Below, piece by piece: positions 22,953 to 30,916 of a stretch of 32,477 nucleotides of DNA (its first letter is position 1; each line of letters opens with the position of its first letter). Both the position numbers and the translations under genes were made by a program. The notes under the pieces are model-generated. The model had not been told where the DNA came from. It made no database searches and worked only from the letters and a program-made list of their open reading frames with translations. This stretch comes from Dickeya dianthicola NCPPB 453. Its GTDB lineage: Bacteria; Pseudomonadota; Gammaproteobacteria; Enterobacterales; Enterobacteriaceae. The stretch lies in assembly GCF_000365305.1 (NCBI RefSeq), contig NZ_CM001841.1, positions 1,480,336-1,512,812 of the forward strand, given 5' to 3'.

Positions 22953-23193
22953 CCAGCGAACTGATGGCGGCAAACACGATGGCCAGCAGAGCTATAACGG
23001 GTTGCAGGATAAAGATAACCGGCACCATCACGACCGATAGCACCGCTGCGCCGACGAGCATCATCACCACCCACATCAGGGTATCGCTACTGGTGTGGGC
23101 AGTATAGATGCCCCACCGCACCAGCAGATAGATGTACAGGCCGCCAATCGCTGTGACCAGCATCCCCTTCAATAGCGTCAGCGCGTTTTCCAT
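22915..23193 (-). CDS. minus-strand membrane protein, moron candidate
   Basis: A 92-residue very hydrophobic protein with a membrane helix near residues 11-28 and a long hydrophobic block near 39-82, enough for two more helices, and a basic C-terminal tail (SRLNRRRRSHA). I do not recognise a family. It runs against the tail operon between the chaperone and the tape measure, and its 3' end overlaps the end of the shifted chaperone frame. The ATG has GGAG 8 nt upstream. Opposite strand, isolation and topology suggest an independently expressed lysogen gene, such as superinfection exclusion. Confidence 0.7.
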   Translation of the reverse strand: MENALTLLKGMLVTAIGGLYIYLLVRWGIYTAHTSSDTLMWVVMMLVGAAVLSVVMVPVIFILQPVIALLAIVFAAISSLVSRLNRRRRSHA

Positions 23194-23234
23194 ATCTGTA
23201 TCTCCGTTTCACATAATTAAAGGAAGAGTACATC

Positions 23235-25706
23235 GTGGCCACTGAATTTTCCATCGGCGTCATTATTGGCGGGGCGATATCCGGGGCTTTTCGCTCTGCG
23301 ATGTCCGGCACGCGTCGCACGCTGGATTCGCTTGGCGATGTCTCACGCCAGCTCACTGAACGGCAGAACACACTGACCCGTGCTGTTGAGCGGTATGGCC
23401 AGGTCGGCTCACGCAGTGCTCAACGACTGAACACTGATTTACAGCGTGTCGGCAGGACGCTGGAACAACTGCAACAACAGCAAAAACGGTTGCAGTCTGC
23501 GGCGGCAATGAGCGACTCGGCAAAAGCGAATCGCATGGCGCTATACGGCCATGGCGTCGAAACCTATGCGATTGCCAGAACGGCAGCGTCACCCATCATG
23601 GGTGCTGTACAGCAGTATGCGAGTTTTGAATCCGGGCTGCGTGATATTGCGGTGACGGGTGATTTGGATAAAAACCAGGAGCAGGCAATCGGAGCCGCTA
23701 TTCGGCAGGCCGCGTTAAAAGTCAATCAGACTCAGGAGGCGTTGCTGGGCGGTGTCGGACAATTAGTTGCGGACGGCATGAACCCGGAACAGGCGTCAAA
23801 GTTCGCGGGAATGCTGGGTAAAACAGCGACAGCGACAAAAGGTGACATGACAGACCTGGCAAAAATGACATATGCATTCAGTTCTGCATTGCAAATTACC
23901 GATCCGAAGGAAATGGAGGAAGCATTTGCGATGGCGGCAACTGGTGCGAAATTGGGATCGTTTGAGCTGAAAGACATGGCGAAATCGCTGCCAGGGCTGG
24001 CAAAAGCGTTTGCGGCCAAAGGCATCGTCGGTAAGGACGCTATTACTCAGATTGTGGCCAGTCTTGAGGTGGCCAAAGGGTCTGGCTCAGCGGAAGAGGC
24101 TGTCACTAATATGACAAACTGGCTGGCAGCAATGAACCGCAGCGACACAATTCAAAAGTATGAGAAAGCCGGGATTAACTATAAAGCATCCATGCAGGAT
24201 TACGTCGCAAAAGGGTTTTCGCAATATGAAGCCTCGCTCATGATTGCCAACCGTTTTATTGATGATAAGGGCAAGGTATTTGCGGAACAGTGGCAAAAGG
24301 CCGGGGCAGTCGGCGATAAGGACACCCAGCAAAAATTATTTGAATCATTTGGGTTGGCAGAAATTTTTACTGATATTCAGACTGTCCAGCATTTGGTTTC
24401 AATGCGTCAGGACTGGGGAAAGTATCAGTCAAATAAGCAAACAATGAACAGCCCTGATGCTCAGCAAACATTGGATAAAGACGCCGCAAAACAAAATGAC
24501 ACGCTAGAAGCCAGGTGGCGACAAACAAAAATCAGGATGAATGAAGCCGCGATAGGAATCGGAGAGTCATTAAAGCCGGCGCTGCTGTCATTGGGTGAAA
24601 CCATTATTCCGCTGCTGGATAGCACAGCAAAATGGATCGCAGCCAATCCGGGAATTATCAAAGGTGTTGTGACAATTGCGGCGGGCTTGCTGGCGTTCAG
24701 GGCGGGCGTAATCGGTGCCCGACTGGGTATGAACCTGCTGTTATCCCCGATTGTCAGCACATATAAAGGCGTCATGCTATTGCACTCAAAATGGACGCTA
24801 TTGCGGCTGGCGTTCAGCGCTGGTGGCCGTGCTCGCCAGTGGATCAGCATGTTCGGCAATCTGGCAAAATCTGCCATGACTCTTGGCCGGATTTTAGGCA
24901 GCACATTATTACGCGGTATTACATTGGTCGGGCGTGCGGTACTAATTATGGGCCGAGCGCTATTAATGAATCCCATCGGATTATTAATAACCGGCATTGC
25001 CGTCGGTGCGTATCTGATTTACCGCTACTGGCAGCCGATCAGCAATTGGTTTAAACAACGCTGGGCTGATATTAACGCCGCGTTTTCAGGTGGCATTGGT
25101 GGTGTTACGCGGCTAATTCTCGACTGGTCGCCCCTCGGCCTGTTCTACAAGGTTTTTGCCGGGGTGATGAAGTATTTCGGTGTTGATATGCCGGGTCGGT
25201 TTAGTGAGTTCGGTGGCAATATCATCAGTGGGCTGGTTAATGGCATCCGTAATAAATGGGAGGAAGCAAAAGCCAGCGTCGGCGAACTGGGCGATAACAT
25301 CAAGGGCTGGTTTGCCGAAAAACTCGGTATCCATTCGCCTTCCCGGGTGTTTATGGGGTTCGGTGACAATATTGCGCAAGGCGCAGCGATTGGCATCAGT
25401 CGCAGTACCCCGCTAGCCTCTGCTGCCGGGCAACGGCTTGCAACAGAACTAACGCCAGACATGCCCAAACTTCCTGCCGCTGCCCAATCATTTGACCCGG
25501 CTAATTTGCGCCGGGGCAATGCCGCATCAGGTACGGCATCTGCGCCGGGTATCCAGGTGTCATTCTCACCGACGATTAACATTAATGGCCAGACGCAAAA
25601 TGGCAGCTCGCCAGATATCGCCCGTGCGCTAAATCTGTCACTCAACGAGCTTGAGAAGATGTTACAGCGCATCGTTGCCGAGCAACAACGACGGGGGTAT
25701 GCCTGA
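23235..25706 (+). CDS. tail tape measure protein
   Basis: An 823-residue protein that sets tail length. The start has a coiled coil (about residues 28-90). The core has the phage tail tape-measure domain (QYASFESGLRDIAVTGDLDK, the GMLGKTATATKGDMTDLAKM stretch, SLPGLAKAFAAKGIVGKDAI). Several hydrophobic stretches lie at about 485-510 and 575-600, and the end has the characteristic IHSPSRVFMGFGDNIAQG. It begins with GTG at 23235 behind AAGGAAGAG. Confidence 0.93.
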   Translation: MATEFSIGVIIGGAISGAFRSAMSGTRRTLDSLGDVSRQLTERQNTLTRAVERYGQVGSRSAQRLNTDLQRVGRTLEQLQQQQKRLQSAAAMSDSAKANRMALYGHGVETYAIARTAASPIMGAVQQYASFESGLRDIAVTGDLDKNQEQAIGAAIRQAALKVNQTQEALLGGVGQLVADGMNPEQASKFAGMLGKTATATKGDMTDLAKMTYAFSSALQITDPKEMEEAFAMAATGAKLGSFELKDMAKSLPGLAKAFAAKGIVGKDAITQIVASLEVAKGSGSAEEAVTNMTNWLAAMNRSDTIQKYEKAGINYKASMQDYVAKGFSQYEASLMIANRFIDDKGKVFAEQWQKAGAVGDKDTQQKLFESFGLAEIFTDIQTVQHLVSMRQDWGKYQSNKQTMNSPDAQQTLDKDAAKQNDTLEARWRQTKIRMNEAAIGIGESLKPALLSLGETIIPLLDSTAKWIAANPGIIKGVVTIAAGLLAFRAGVIGARLGMNLLLSPIVSTYKGVMLLHSKWTLLRLAFSAGGRARQWISMFGNLAKSAMTLGRILGSTLLRGITLVGRAVLIMGRALLMNPIGLLITGIAVGAYLIYRYWQPISNWFKQRWADINAAFSGGIGGVTRLILDWSPLGLFYKVFAGVMKYFGVDMPGRFSEFGGNIISGLVNGIRNKWEEAKASVGELGDNIKGWFAEKLGIHSPSRVFMGFGDNIAQGAAIGISRSTPLASAAGQRLATELTPDMPKLPAAAQSFDPANLRRGNAASGTASAPGIQVSFSPTININGQTQNGSSPDIARALNLSLNELEKMLQRIVAEQQRRGYA

Positions 25707-26593
25707 TGTTTGCTGTGTTAGGTGATATTGAGTTTGAGCTGATCACGTATTGGGATGGGTTTGAAGCCCAGTTCGGCGTCGACTATGCCGAACACGCGTT
25801 AATTATGGGCAAGCCACGGTTGCAGTTCATCGGTGAGAAACTGGACGAAATCAGCATCAGCCTGGTGTTTAACTGGCTGTACTGCACGCCGGAAACAGAG
25901 CTTGCACGGCTGCGCAATCTGATGCGCACCCATAAAGCCCAGGCATTAGTCTTTGGCAACGGCGACTATCGCGGCTGGTTTGTTGTGACTGACGTTCGGG
26001 CGACCAGTGAGCAGACCGACCGTTCCGGCAATGTGCTGGCTCTGAACGCACAAGTGACACTGCGTGAGTACGTCGGCGACCCGAAAAAGCCGCTCACGGC
26101 CCCCGCTGTCGCGCAAACAGTGCCGAATCCCAAGGCAGTAGCAAAGTCCACTGCCGCCGCCCCCAGTGGCATGGCATCAATGGTTCGCTCTGCTGTGGGC
26201 TATGCGCGTAATGCGCAGTCAGCGTTACAGACAGCAACAAGCACCGTTCGTCTTGTGCAAAAGATGGCGACCAATCCAACGGTTGCATTAGCTCGCGTGC
26301 CAGGGCTGATGACGCAACTGGGCGGCGTGGCGACGCCGCTCTCTAACTCCATTCCCGCTTTGTTGTCAGTCACCGGCGCGTTCCCTGATGCCGCTCGCGC
26401 CGTCCGTTCGTCAAGCCAGGCGCTGTCAATCGTCAATAATGCGCGCTCGTCACTGATGGGCGTCGGCAGCGGGAACATCGCGGCAACGATGAGTGAAGTG
26501 AGTACGCAACTCGGGTCAGCGACAAGCATGATGAATACATCATCACCGACTATTAGCAGGATGACTGCGGCCATTGCCACCCGGAGGGTTTAA
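25706..26593 (+). CDS. P2 gpU-like tail protein with C-terminal extension
   Basis: A 295-residue protein. The first about 125 residues match P2 gpU (MFAVLGDIEFELITYWDGFE, KPRLQFIGEKLDEISISLVF, LVFGNGDYRGWFVVTDVRAT, LNAQVTLREYVGD), a tail-tip protein. The rest is a low-complexity Ala/Ser/Val-rich helical extension of about 160 residues, absent from classic gpU and of unknown role. It may instead be named a DNA circularisation N-terminal protein in some Mu-like annotations. It overlaps the tape measure stop by 1 nt. Confidence 0.82.
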   Translation: MFAVLGDIEFELITYWDGFEAQFGVDYAEHALIMGKPRLQFIGEKLDEISISLVFNWLYCTPETELARLRNLMRTHKAQALVFGNGDYRGWFVVTDVRATSEQTDRSGNVLALNAQVTLREYVGDPKKPLTAPAVAQTVPNPKAVAKSTAAAPSGMASMVRSAVGYARNAQSALQTATSTVRLVQKMATNPTVALARVPGLMTQLGGVATPLSNSIPALLSVTGAFPDAARAVRSSSQALSIVNNARSSLMGVGSGNIAATMSEVSTQLGSATSMMNTSSPTISRMTAAIATRRV

Positions 26594-26595
26594 GG

Positions 26596-26808
26596 ATGTT
26601 TATCGAACACATCACAAAAGCCGGTGAGCGCTGGGACAGCATCGCTTACACCTATTACAGCGACCCGATGGGGTATGACCGGATTATTGCGGCTAATCCG
26701 CATGTGGCTATAACGCCGGTATTGCCGTCCGGTATCGTGCTGGCCATTCCCGTCATCGAACCGGCCGACGTCAACAACGTGGAGGATACCCCGCCGTGGC
26801 TACGCTAA
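26596..26808 (+). CDS. P2 gpX-like tail protein (LysM-type)
   Basis: A 70-residue protein with the LysM-like pattern of P2 gpX: ITKAGERWDSIAYTYYSDPM, then GYDRIIAANPHVAITPVLPS and GIVLAIPVIE. It is a small hub-associated tail protein lying between U and D in many P2-like tails. The next gene starts inside its end. Confidence 0.9.
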   Translation: MFIEHITKAGERWDSIAYTYYSDPMGYDRIIAANPHVAITPVLPSGIVLAIPVIEPADVNNVEDTPPWLR

Positions 26809-27962
26809 CGACTACACAGCAGCAACAGCAATCCGATACCGCCCGTGATGTGCTGATACCGATGTTTTCCCTGACGTATCTGAAGAAAAACATTACCCAA
26901 GATATTGCACCCTATGTGCTGCGCGTGACCTATACAGACAACATCAAAAGCGAATCAGACACGATAGAAGTCGAGCTGGAGGACGTAGACGGGAAATGGG
27001 AAAACCAGTGGTATCCAGGAAAAGGTGACACGGTGAACCTGAAGATGGGCTACCTCGGCGAAAAGATGCTGGATTGCGGCACCTTTTCAATCGACGAGAT
27101 TGAAAGCCGTGGCCCGCCGTCAACTGTCTCTATAAAGGGTGTTGCGACGTCGGTAAATACGGCGTTGCGCACCAAATCAAACCGTGGATTTGAGAACACC
27201 ACGCTCGGCGCGATTGCAAGTCGCATTGCTAAAAAGCACAAGCTGAAACTGGTCGGCAGCATTGAACCTATCAAGTTAGACCGTGTGACACAGAATAATG
27301 AAACCGACGTCGCGTTCCTCAAGCGACTCGGTAAAGAGTACGGCTATGCAGTCAAAGTGACAGCGACGCAGATTATCTTCTCGCACCTTGACACGCTGCG
27401 CGGGTTGCCGAGCGTGATGACGCTTGCAAGGACTGATATCGCAAGCTATTCGCTGCGTGACACTATCAACCAGGTATATAAGTCAGCAAAACTCAAGCAC
27501 CAGAAAACAGGCGATAAAAAACTGGTGGTGTATGAAGCCGATGGCGGTGTATCTCAAAGCACAAAGACGGCCAAGACTGCAAAAACACACGCCGACACCA
27601 CCAGCGCCGACACGCTGAAAGTGAATGGCCGGGCGAGTAATCAGGATACCGCTGAACGTAAAGCGACTGCGGCGCTGAATTCGCATAATGAATACCAGGA
27701 ACAAGGGCAAATCACAGTGATGGGGGCCGTTAAGCTGGTCGCTGGCAATAAGGTCACGCTCGCTGGTTTCGGCAAGTTCTCCGGTGACTGGCTGTTGAAT
27801 GCAGTGCGCCATACGCTGACGCGCAGCAACGGTTACGTGTCAGAAATTGAGATTGTGCGCGGGCCGCTAACAAAAGGGACGAAGAAAAAAAAGACCACTA
27901 CGCTGACCGTGTATCACCCGGACGGCACGACGTCCACGACAGTGAAGGAGAAGAAAAAATGA
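26796..27962 (+). CDS. P2 gpD-like baseplate hub protein
   Basis: A 388-residue protein of the P2 gpD family (late control D, gp27-like hub). The pattern includes YVLRVTYTDNIKSESDTIEV, LKMGYLGEKMLDCGTFSIDE, VSIKGVATSVNTALRTK, and TDVAFLKRLGKEYGYAVKVT. A lysine-rich tail ends the protein. The start is a GTG at 26796, overlapping gpX, with GGAGG about 11 nt upstream. Confidence 0.9.
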   Translation: MATLTTTQQQQQSDTARDVLIPMFSLTYLKKNITQDIAPYVLRVTYTDNIKSESDTIEVELEDVDGKWENQWYPGKGDTVNLKMGYLGEKMLDCGTFSIDEIESRGPPSTVSIKGVATSVNTALRTKSNRGFENTTLGAIASRIAKKHKLKLVGSIEPIKLDRVTQNNETDVAFLKRLGKEYGYAVKVTATQIIFSHLDTLRGLPSVMTLARTDIASYSLRDTINQVYKSAKLKHQKTGDKKLVVYEADGGVSQSTKTAKTAKTHADTTSADTLKVNGRASNQDTAERKATAALNSHNEYQEQGQITVMGAVKLVAGNKVTLAGFGKFSGDWLLNAVRHTLTRSNGYVSEIEIVRGPLTKGTKKKKTTTLTVYHPDGTTSTTVKEKKK

Positions 27963-28543
27963 TGCGCACCGGTACAGTCAGCGCCGTTGATCCTGCGACA
28001 TGCCGCGCCCGCGTTCGTCTGCCGGAGCTGGATAACATGCGTACCGGCTGGCTGGATGTGGTGCAGCGCAACACGCGAAACAATAAAGACTACTGGCTGC
28101 CCGATGTTGGCGAACAGGTCAAAGTGCTGCTGGATGAACATGGCGAAGATGGTGTGATCCTCGGCGCGGTCTATTCCAGCGTCGATACGCCGCCTGCAAA
28201 TAACCCGGATGTGCGTGGCGTGACGCATGGCGACGGCGGTGCTTTCTACTATGACAGGCAGACGCACACGCTGACGATTAACGGCGGCATTGAGCATATC
28301 GTGATTGAGTGTGCCGCTGATGTGACGGTCAGAACACAGAAAGTCACCCTTGATGCACCCGAAACAGAAGTGACCGGTAATGTTCTGGTGAAAGGGAAGC
28401 TGACATATCAGGGCGGGCTGGCCGGTTCCGGCGGCAGCGGCGCGGCGGCGGTCATTCAGGGGAACGTCAGCGTAGACGGCAATATCAATGCCACCGGTAG
28501 CGTCATAGATACCGGCGGCAACTCAAACCACCATTCTCATTAA
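27959..28543 (+). CDS. baseplate spike protein (P2 gpV-like)
   Basis: A 194-residue protein. The N-terminal OB-fold (TGTVSAVDPATCRARVRLPE, RNTRNNKDYWLPDVGEQVKV, GEDGVILGAVYSSVDTPP) is followed by a repetitive beta-helix-like region and a C-terminal SNHHSH. Histidines at the tip of P2 gpV-type spikes bind iron and pierce the outer membrane; the HxH here fits that. It overlaps gpD as ATGA. Confidence 0.92.
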   Translation: MMRTGTVSAVDPATCRARVRLPELDNMRTGWLDVVQRNTRNNKDYWLPDVGEQVKVLLDEHGEDGVILGAVYSSVDTPPANNPDVRGVTHGDGGAFYYDRQTHTLTINGGIEHIVIECAADVTVRTQKVTLDAPETEVTGNVLVKGKLTYQGGLAGSGGSGAAAVIQGNVSVDGNINATGSVIDTGGNSNHHSH

Positions 28544-28807
28544 TTAATAGGTAACAGTCTTCCCTGTTTTATCCGTAACCTCGACCTTCGTAACGTCCCA
28601 CCCCGAAATATTTGGGTTGAATGATGTATAAAAGGTGATGTGTTCTAGGTCTGTTTCCGGGATTAAATTATCAATGATTTTCTGATGTTCTTTTTTGAAT
28701 AGATAGGTATAGCCTGCTTGTTCAGGTGTGGTGACTACCCCCGACTGAAAATGATTTTTGGATTTTAAATAAAGTAATGTATTCAAATCATACTGAATCA
28801 TGTCCAT
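28544..28807 (-). CDS. minus-strand protein of unknown function, moron candidate
   Basis: An 87-residue protein I do not recognise (MIQYDLNTLLYLKSKNHFQS, VTTPEQAGYTYLFKKEHQKI, then TFYTSFNPNISGWDVTKVEV). It is soluble, with no membrane helix, and clearly AT-richer than the flanking tail genes. Its stop abuts that of the spike gene, so the two converge without a gap. The ATG at 28807 has AAGGA 7 nt upstream; an earlier ATG at 28825 lacks one. It stands alone on the minus strand, which fits a horizontally gained gene expressed in the lysogen. Confidence 0.72.
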   Translation of the reverse strand: MDMIQYDLNTLLYLKSKNHFQSGVVTTPEQAGYTYLFKKEHQKIIDNLIPETDLEHITFYTSFNPNISGWDVTKVEVTDKTGKTVTY

Positions 28808-28847
28808 AAATTGGTTCCTTATCATTACTGTGTTTATAGAAGAGCTT

Positions 28848-28869
28848 TTTAAGCCTCTTTAATATTAGG
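28848..28869 (+). promoter_or_regulatory. late promoter motif copy 4 (baseplate/fibre unit)
   Basis: The site matches YTAADBSYCWTTAAWAT, with TAATAT at 28860-28865 as the possible -10 element, 33 nt before the gpW start. It would restart transcription after the opposing gene at 28544-28807. A short imperfect hairpin, GGGAGC (28880-28885) with GCCCCC (28892-28897), lies between the motif and the ATG and includes the GGGAG ribosome-binding site. Confidence 0.5.
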
Positions 28870-28897
28870 TTATTCCTTTGGGAGCGATACTGCCCCC

Positions 28898-29245
28898 ATG
28901 AATACGAACTCTGTTTTTTGGCAACCGAAGCTCAAAAACCCCGGCACGATTGTCGAGGGTGCTGACGATATTGCCCAGGCCATCAGCATTATTCTGCGCA
29001 CACCACGCGGCAGCGACCCACACCGTCCGGAGTTCGGCAGCAATCTCTATCTATACATCGATTACCCAATCGACAGAGCAATACCGCATGTTGTCCGCGA
29101 ATCCGTCGAAGCTATCACACGGTGGGAGCCGCGTTGCAAGCTGCTGGCCGTCAAACCGACGGTTGACGGTGAACACCTGACGCTGCGCGTGCAGTGGCAA
29201 ACCACGACAGGTACTGATACTGCAACGGAGATTCTATGGCGGTAA
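28898..29245 (+). CDS. baseplate protein (P2 gpW / T4 gp25-like)
   Basis: A 115-residue protein of the GPW_gp25 family: AQAISIILRTPRGSDPHRPE, then FGSNLYLYIDYPIDRAIPHV and RESVEAITRWEPRCKL. It is a wedge component that links baseplate and sheath. It follows a 72-nt leader with motif copy 4 and overlaps the next gene by 10 nt. Confidence 0.92.
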   Translation: MNTNSVFWQPKLKNPGTIVEGADDIAQAISIILRTPRGSDPHRPEFGSNLYLYIDYPIDRAIPHVVRESVEAITRWEPRCKLLAVKPTVDGEHLTLRVQWQTTTGTDTATEILWR

Positions 29246-30348
29246 CGACAGAGCCGGTTTTCATCGAACGTGATGCCGATGCCATCACTGCCGAGATGAT
29301 TGCGATGTATGAGGCAAGCAGCGGCAAAACACTCTACCCGGCACAAGCCGAACGGCTGTTACTGGACATTATCGCGTACAGGGAAATGTTATTGCGCAGT
29401 GCCATTCAGAATGCTGCAAAGCAGAACCTGGTGCGGTATGCCGACGCACCAATGCTGGATTATCTGGGCGAGCTGGTTGGCACATACCGACTGTCGGCCA
29501 TCGCGGCGATTATTAAGCAGTTGCTATTTACTGTTGATACCGCGTTGCTGACAGATGTGCTCATTCCGGCTGGAACTCGCGTCAGCGCGTCTGACAGCGT
29601 GATATTTGCGACTGATACTGACGTGGTGCTGAAGGCTGGACAGTTCTCCGTCACCGTATCTGCAACATGCACGGAAGCCGGAACCATCGGCAATGGCTGG
29701 CAACCGGCGCAGGTCAGCACACTGCTGGATGAAGTAGATGATCTGGATTTCACAGTCAAAAACCTGACTGCAAGCAGTGGTGGGTCAGATGACGAGTCTA
29801 ATGATCATCTGCGTGAGCGTATCATGCTCGCGCCTGAAGCGTTCAGCACTGCCGGGTCGCGGCTGGCCTATCGTTATCACGCAATGAGCGCACACCCGGA
29901 CATTGTTGATGTCGCTGTTGTTTCGCCTGTTCCTGGCACTGTTGCACTGTATCCGCTGATGTCCGGCGGCACACCATCAGATGCCGTTCTCTCTCTTGTC
30001 GAAAGCCTTTGCTCTGACGAAAAAGTGCGACCGCTTACCGATACGGTTTCTGTCGCTGCCCCGGTACAGGTTAATTACGAAATCCGGGCATCGCTGGTTA
30101 TTCGGCGCGGCGAACTGGCAGACACTGTGAAAACGGCAGCAGAAAGCGCAGTAACAGCATGGGCAACAGCGAAAGGCGCAACGCTGGGTAACGATATCGT
30201 ACTCAGCCAGTTGATCGCAGCCCTGTCTGTAACAGGGGTATATGACGTTGTGGTTGCGTCACCAGTCGCATCGTTGGCCGTCGCAGAGCACCAATGGGCC
30301 AACTGTACGGGTATCACGATTACCGTCAGCGGGGTGTCTGATGACTGA
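29236..30348 (+). CDS. baseplate wedge protein (P2 gpJ / Mu gp47-like)
   Basis: A 370-residue protein of the baseplate J family, with AERLLLDIIAYREMLLRSAI, LVRYADAPMLDYLGELVGTY, and TASSGGSDDESNDHLRERIM then DVVVASPVASLAVAEHQWA near the end. These are typical of P2 gpJ-like wedges, which join the central hub to tail fibres. Confidence 0.93.
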   Translation: MAVTTEPVFIERDADAITAEMIAMYEASSGKTLYPAQAERLLLDIIAYREMLLRSAIQNAAKQNLVRYADAPMLDYLGELVGTYRLSAIAAIIKQLLFTVDTALLTDVLIPAGTRVSASDSVIFATDTDVVLKAGQFSVTVSATCTEAGTIGNGWQPAQVSTLLDEVDDLDFTVKNLTASSGGSDDESNDHLRERIMLAPEAFSTAGSRLAYRYHAMSAHPDIVDVAVVSPVPGTVALYPLMSGGTPSDAVLSLVESLCSDEKVRPLTDTVSVAAPVQVNYEIRASLVIRRGELADTVKTAAESAVTAWATAKGATLGNDIVLSQLIAALSVTGVYDVVVASPVASLAVAEHQWANCTGITITVSGVSDD

Positions 30349-30916
30349 TATGCAGCTACCGCCGATCATCGCATCTGACGTCAGTTTGTCTGCGCTGGCC
30401 AATCTCACTACTCGATTTGATGACCTGAATCTTGATGCGCTGATGGTGTATCTGGTCGATATCGTTAATGAGAGTGCGCTGGATGCACTGGCCGATCAGT
30501 TCTCTCTGAAAGGCGATGGCTGGGAACTGGCTGAATCAGATGATGCGCGACGGGCGATGATCAAGACCGCTATCGAGCTGCACCGTTACAAAGGCACGCC
30601 GTGGGCGATACGGCAGGTTTTTCGTAGCCTCGGATTCGGCGAGGTCGAGCTGATAGAACACCTTGGCAGGCTGAATTACGACGGCCAGCGCAATTACAAC
30701 GGGATGATGGTGTATGGCGATTCCGCTGCATGGCCGATTTACCGCGTACTAATGAGCCAGCCGATCACAAACGACCAGGCGCAGCAACTCAGAAACACGC
30801 TCGCCATGATTGCCCCGGCACGCTGCAAGCTGGCTAGCATCGAATATACCGCAGCACCAATTCGCTACAACAACAGTGCCAATCACGATAACAGCTACAA
30901 CTACGGGAGCGCCTGA
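30341..30916 (+). CDS. baseplate protein (P2 gpI-like)
   Basis: A 191-residue protein matching P2 gpI: LPPIIASDVSLSALANLTTR, LMVYLVDIVNESALDALADQ, RAMIKTAIELHRYKGTPWAI, and RQVFRSLGFGEVELIEHLG. It attaches tail fibres to the wedge. The start ATG at 30341 overlaps gpJ by 8 nt. The protein ends in an Asn/Tyr-rich tail (YNNSANHDNSYNYGSA). Confidence 0.92.
   Translation: MTDMQLPPIIASDVSLSALANLTTRFDDLNLDALMVYLVDIVNESALDALADQFSLKGDGWELAESDDARRAMIKTAIELHRYKGTPWAIRQVFRSLGFGEVELIEHLGRLNYDGQRNYNGMMVYGDSAAWPIYRVLMSQPITNDQAQQLRNTLAMIAPARCKLASIEYTAAPIRYNNSANHDNSYNYGSA

Noticed and set aside
24461-24997. Minus-strand frame inside the tape measure gene
   Set aside because: No ribosome-binding site or recognisable family; the plus strand is an uninterrupted tape measure protein.
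27885-27892. Run of eight A residues near the end of the gpD-like gene as a frameshift site
   Set aside because: The zero frame continues normally to a stop that overlaps the next gene, and no useful extension exists in another frame.
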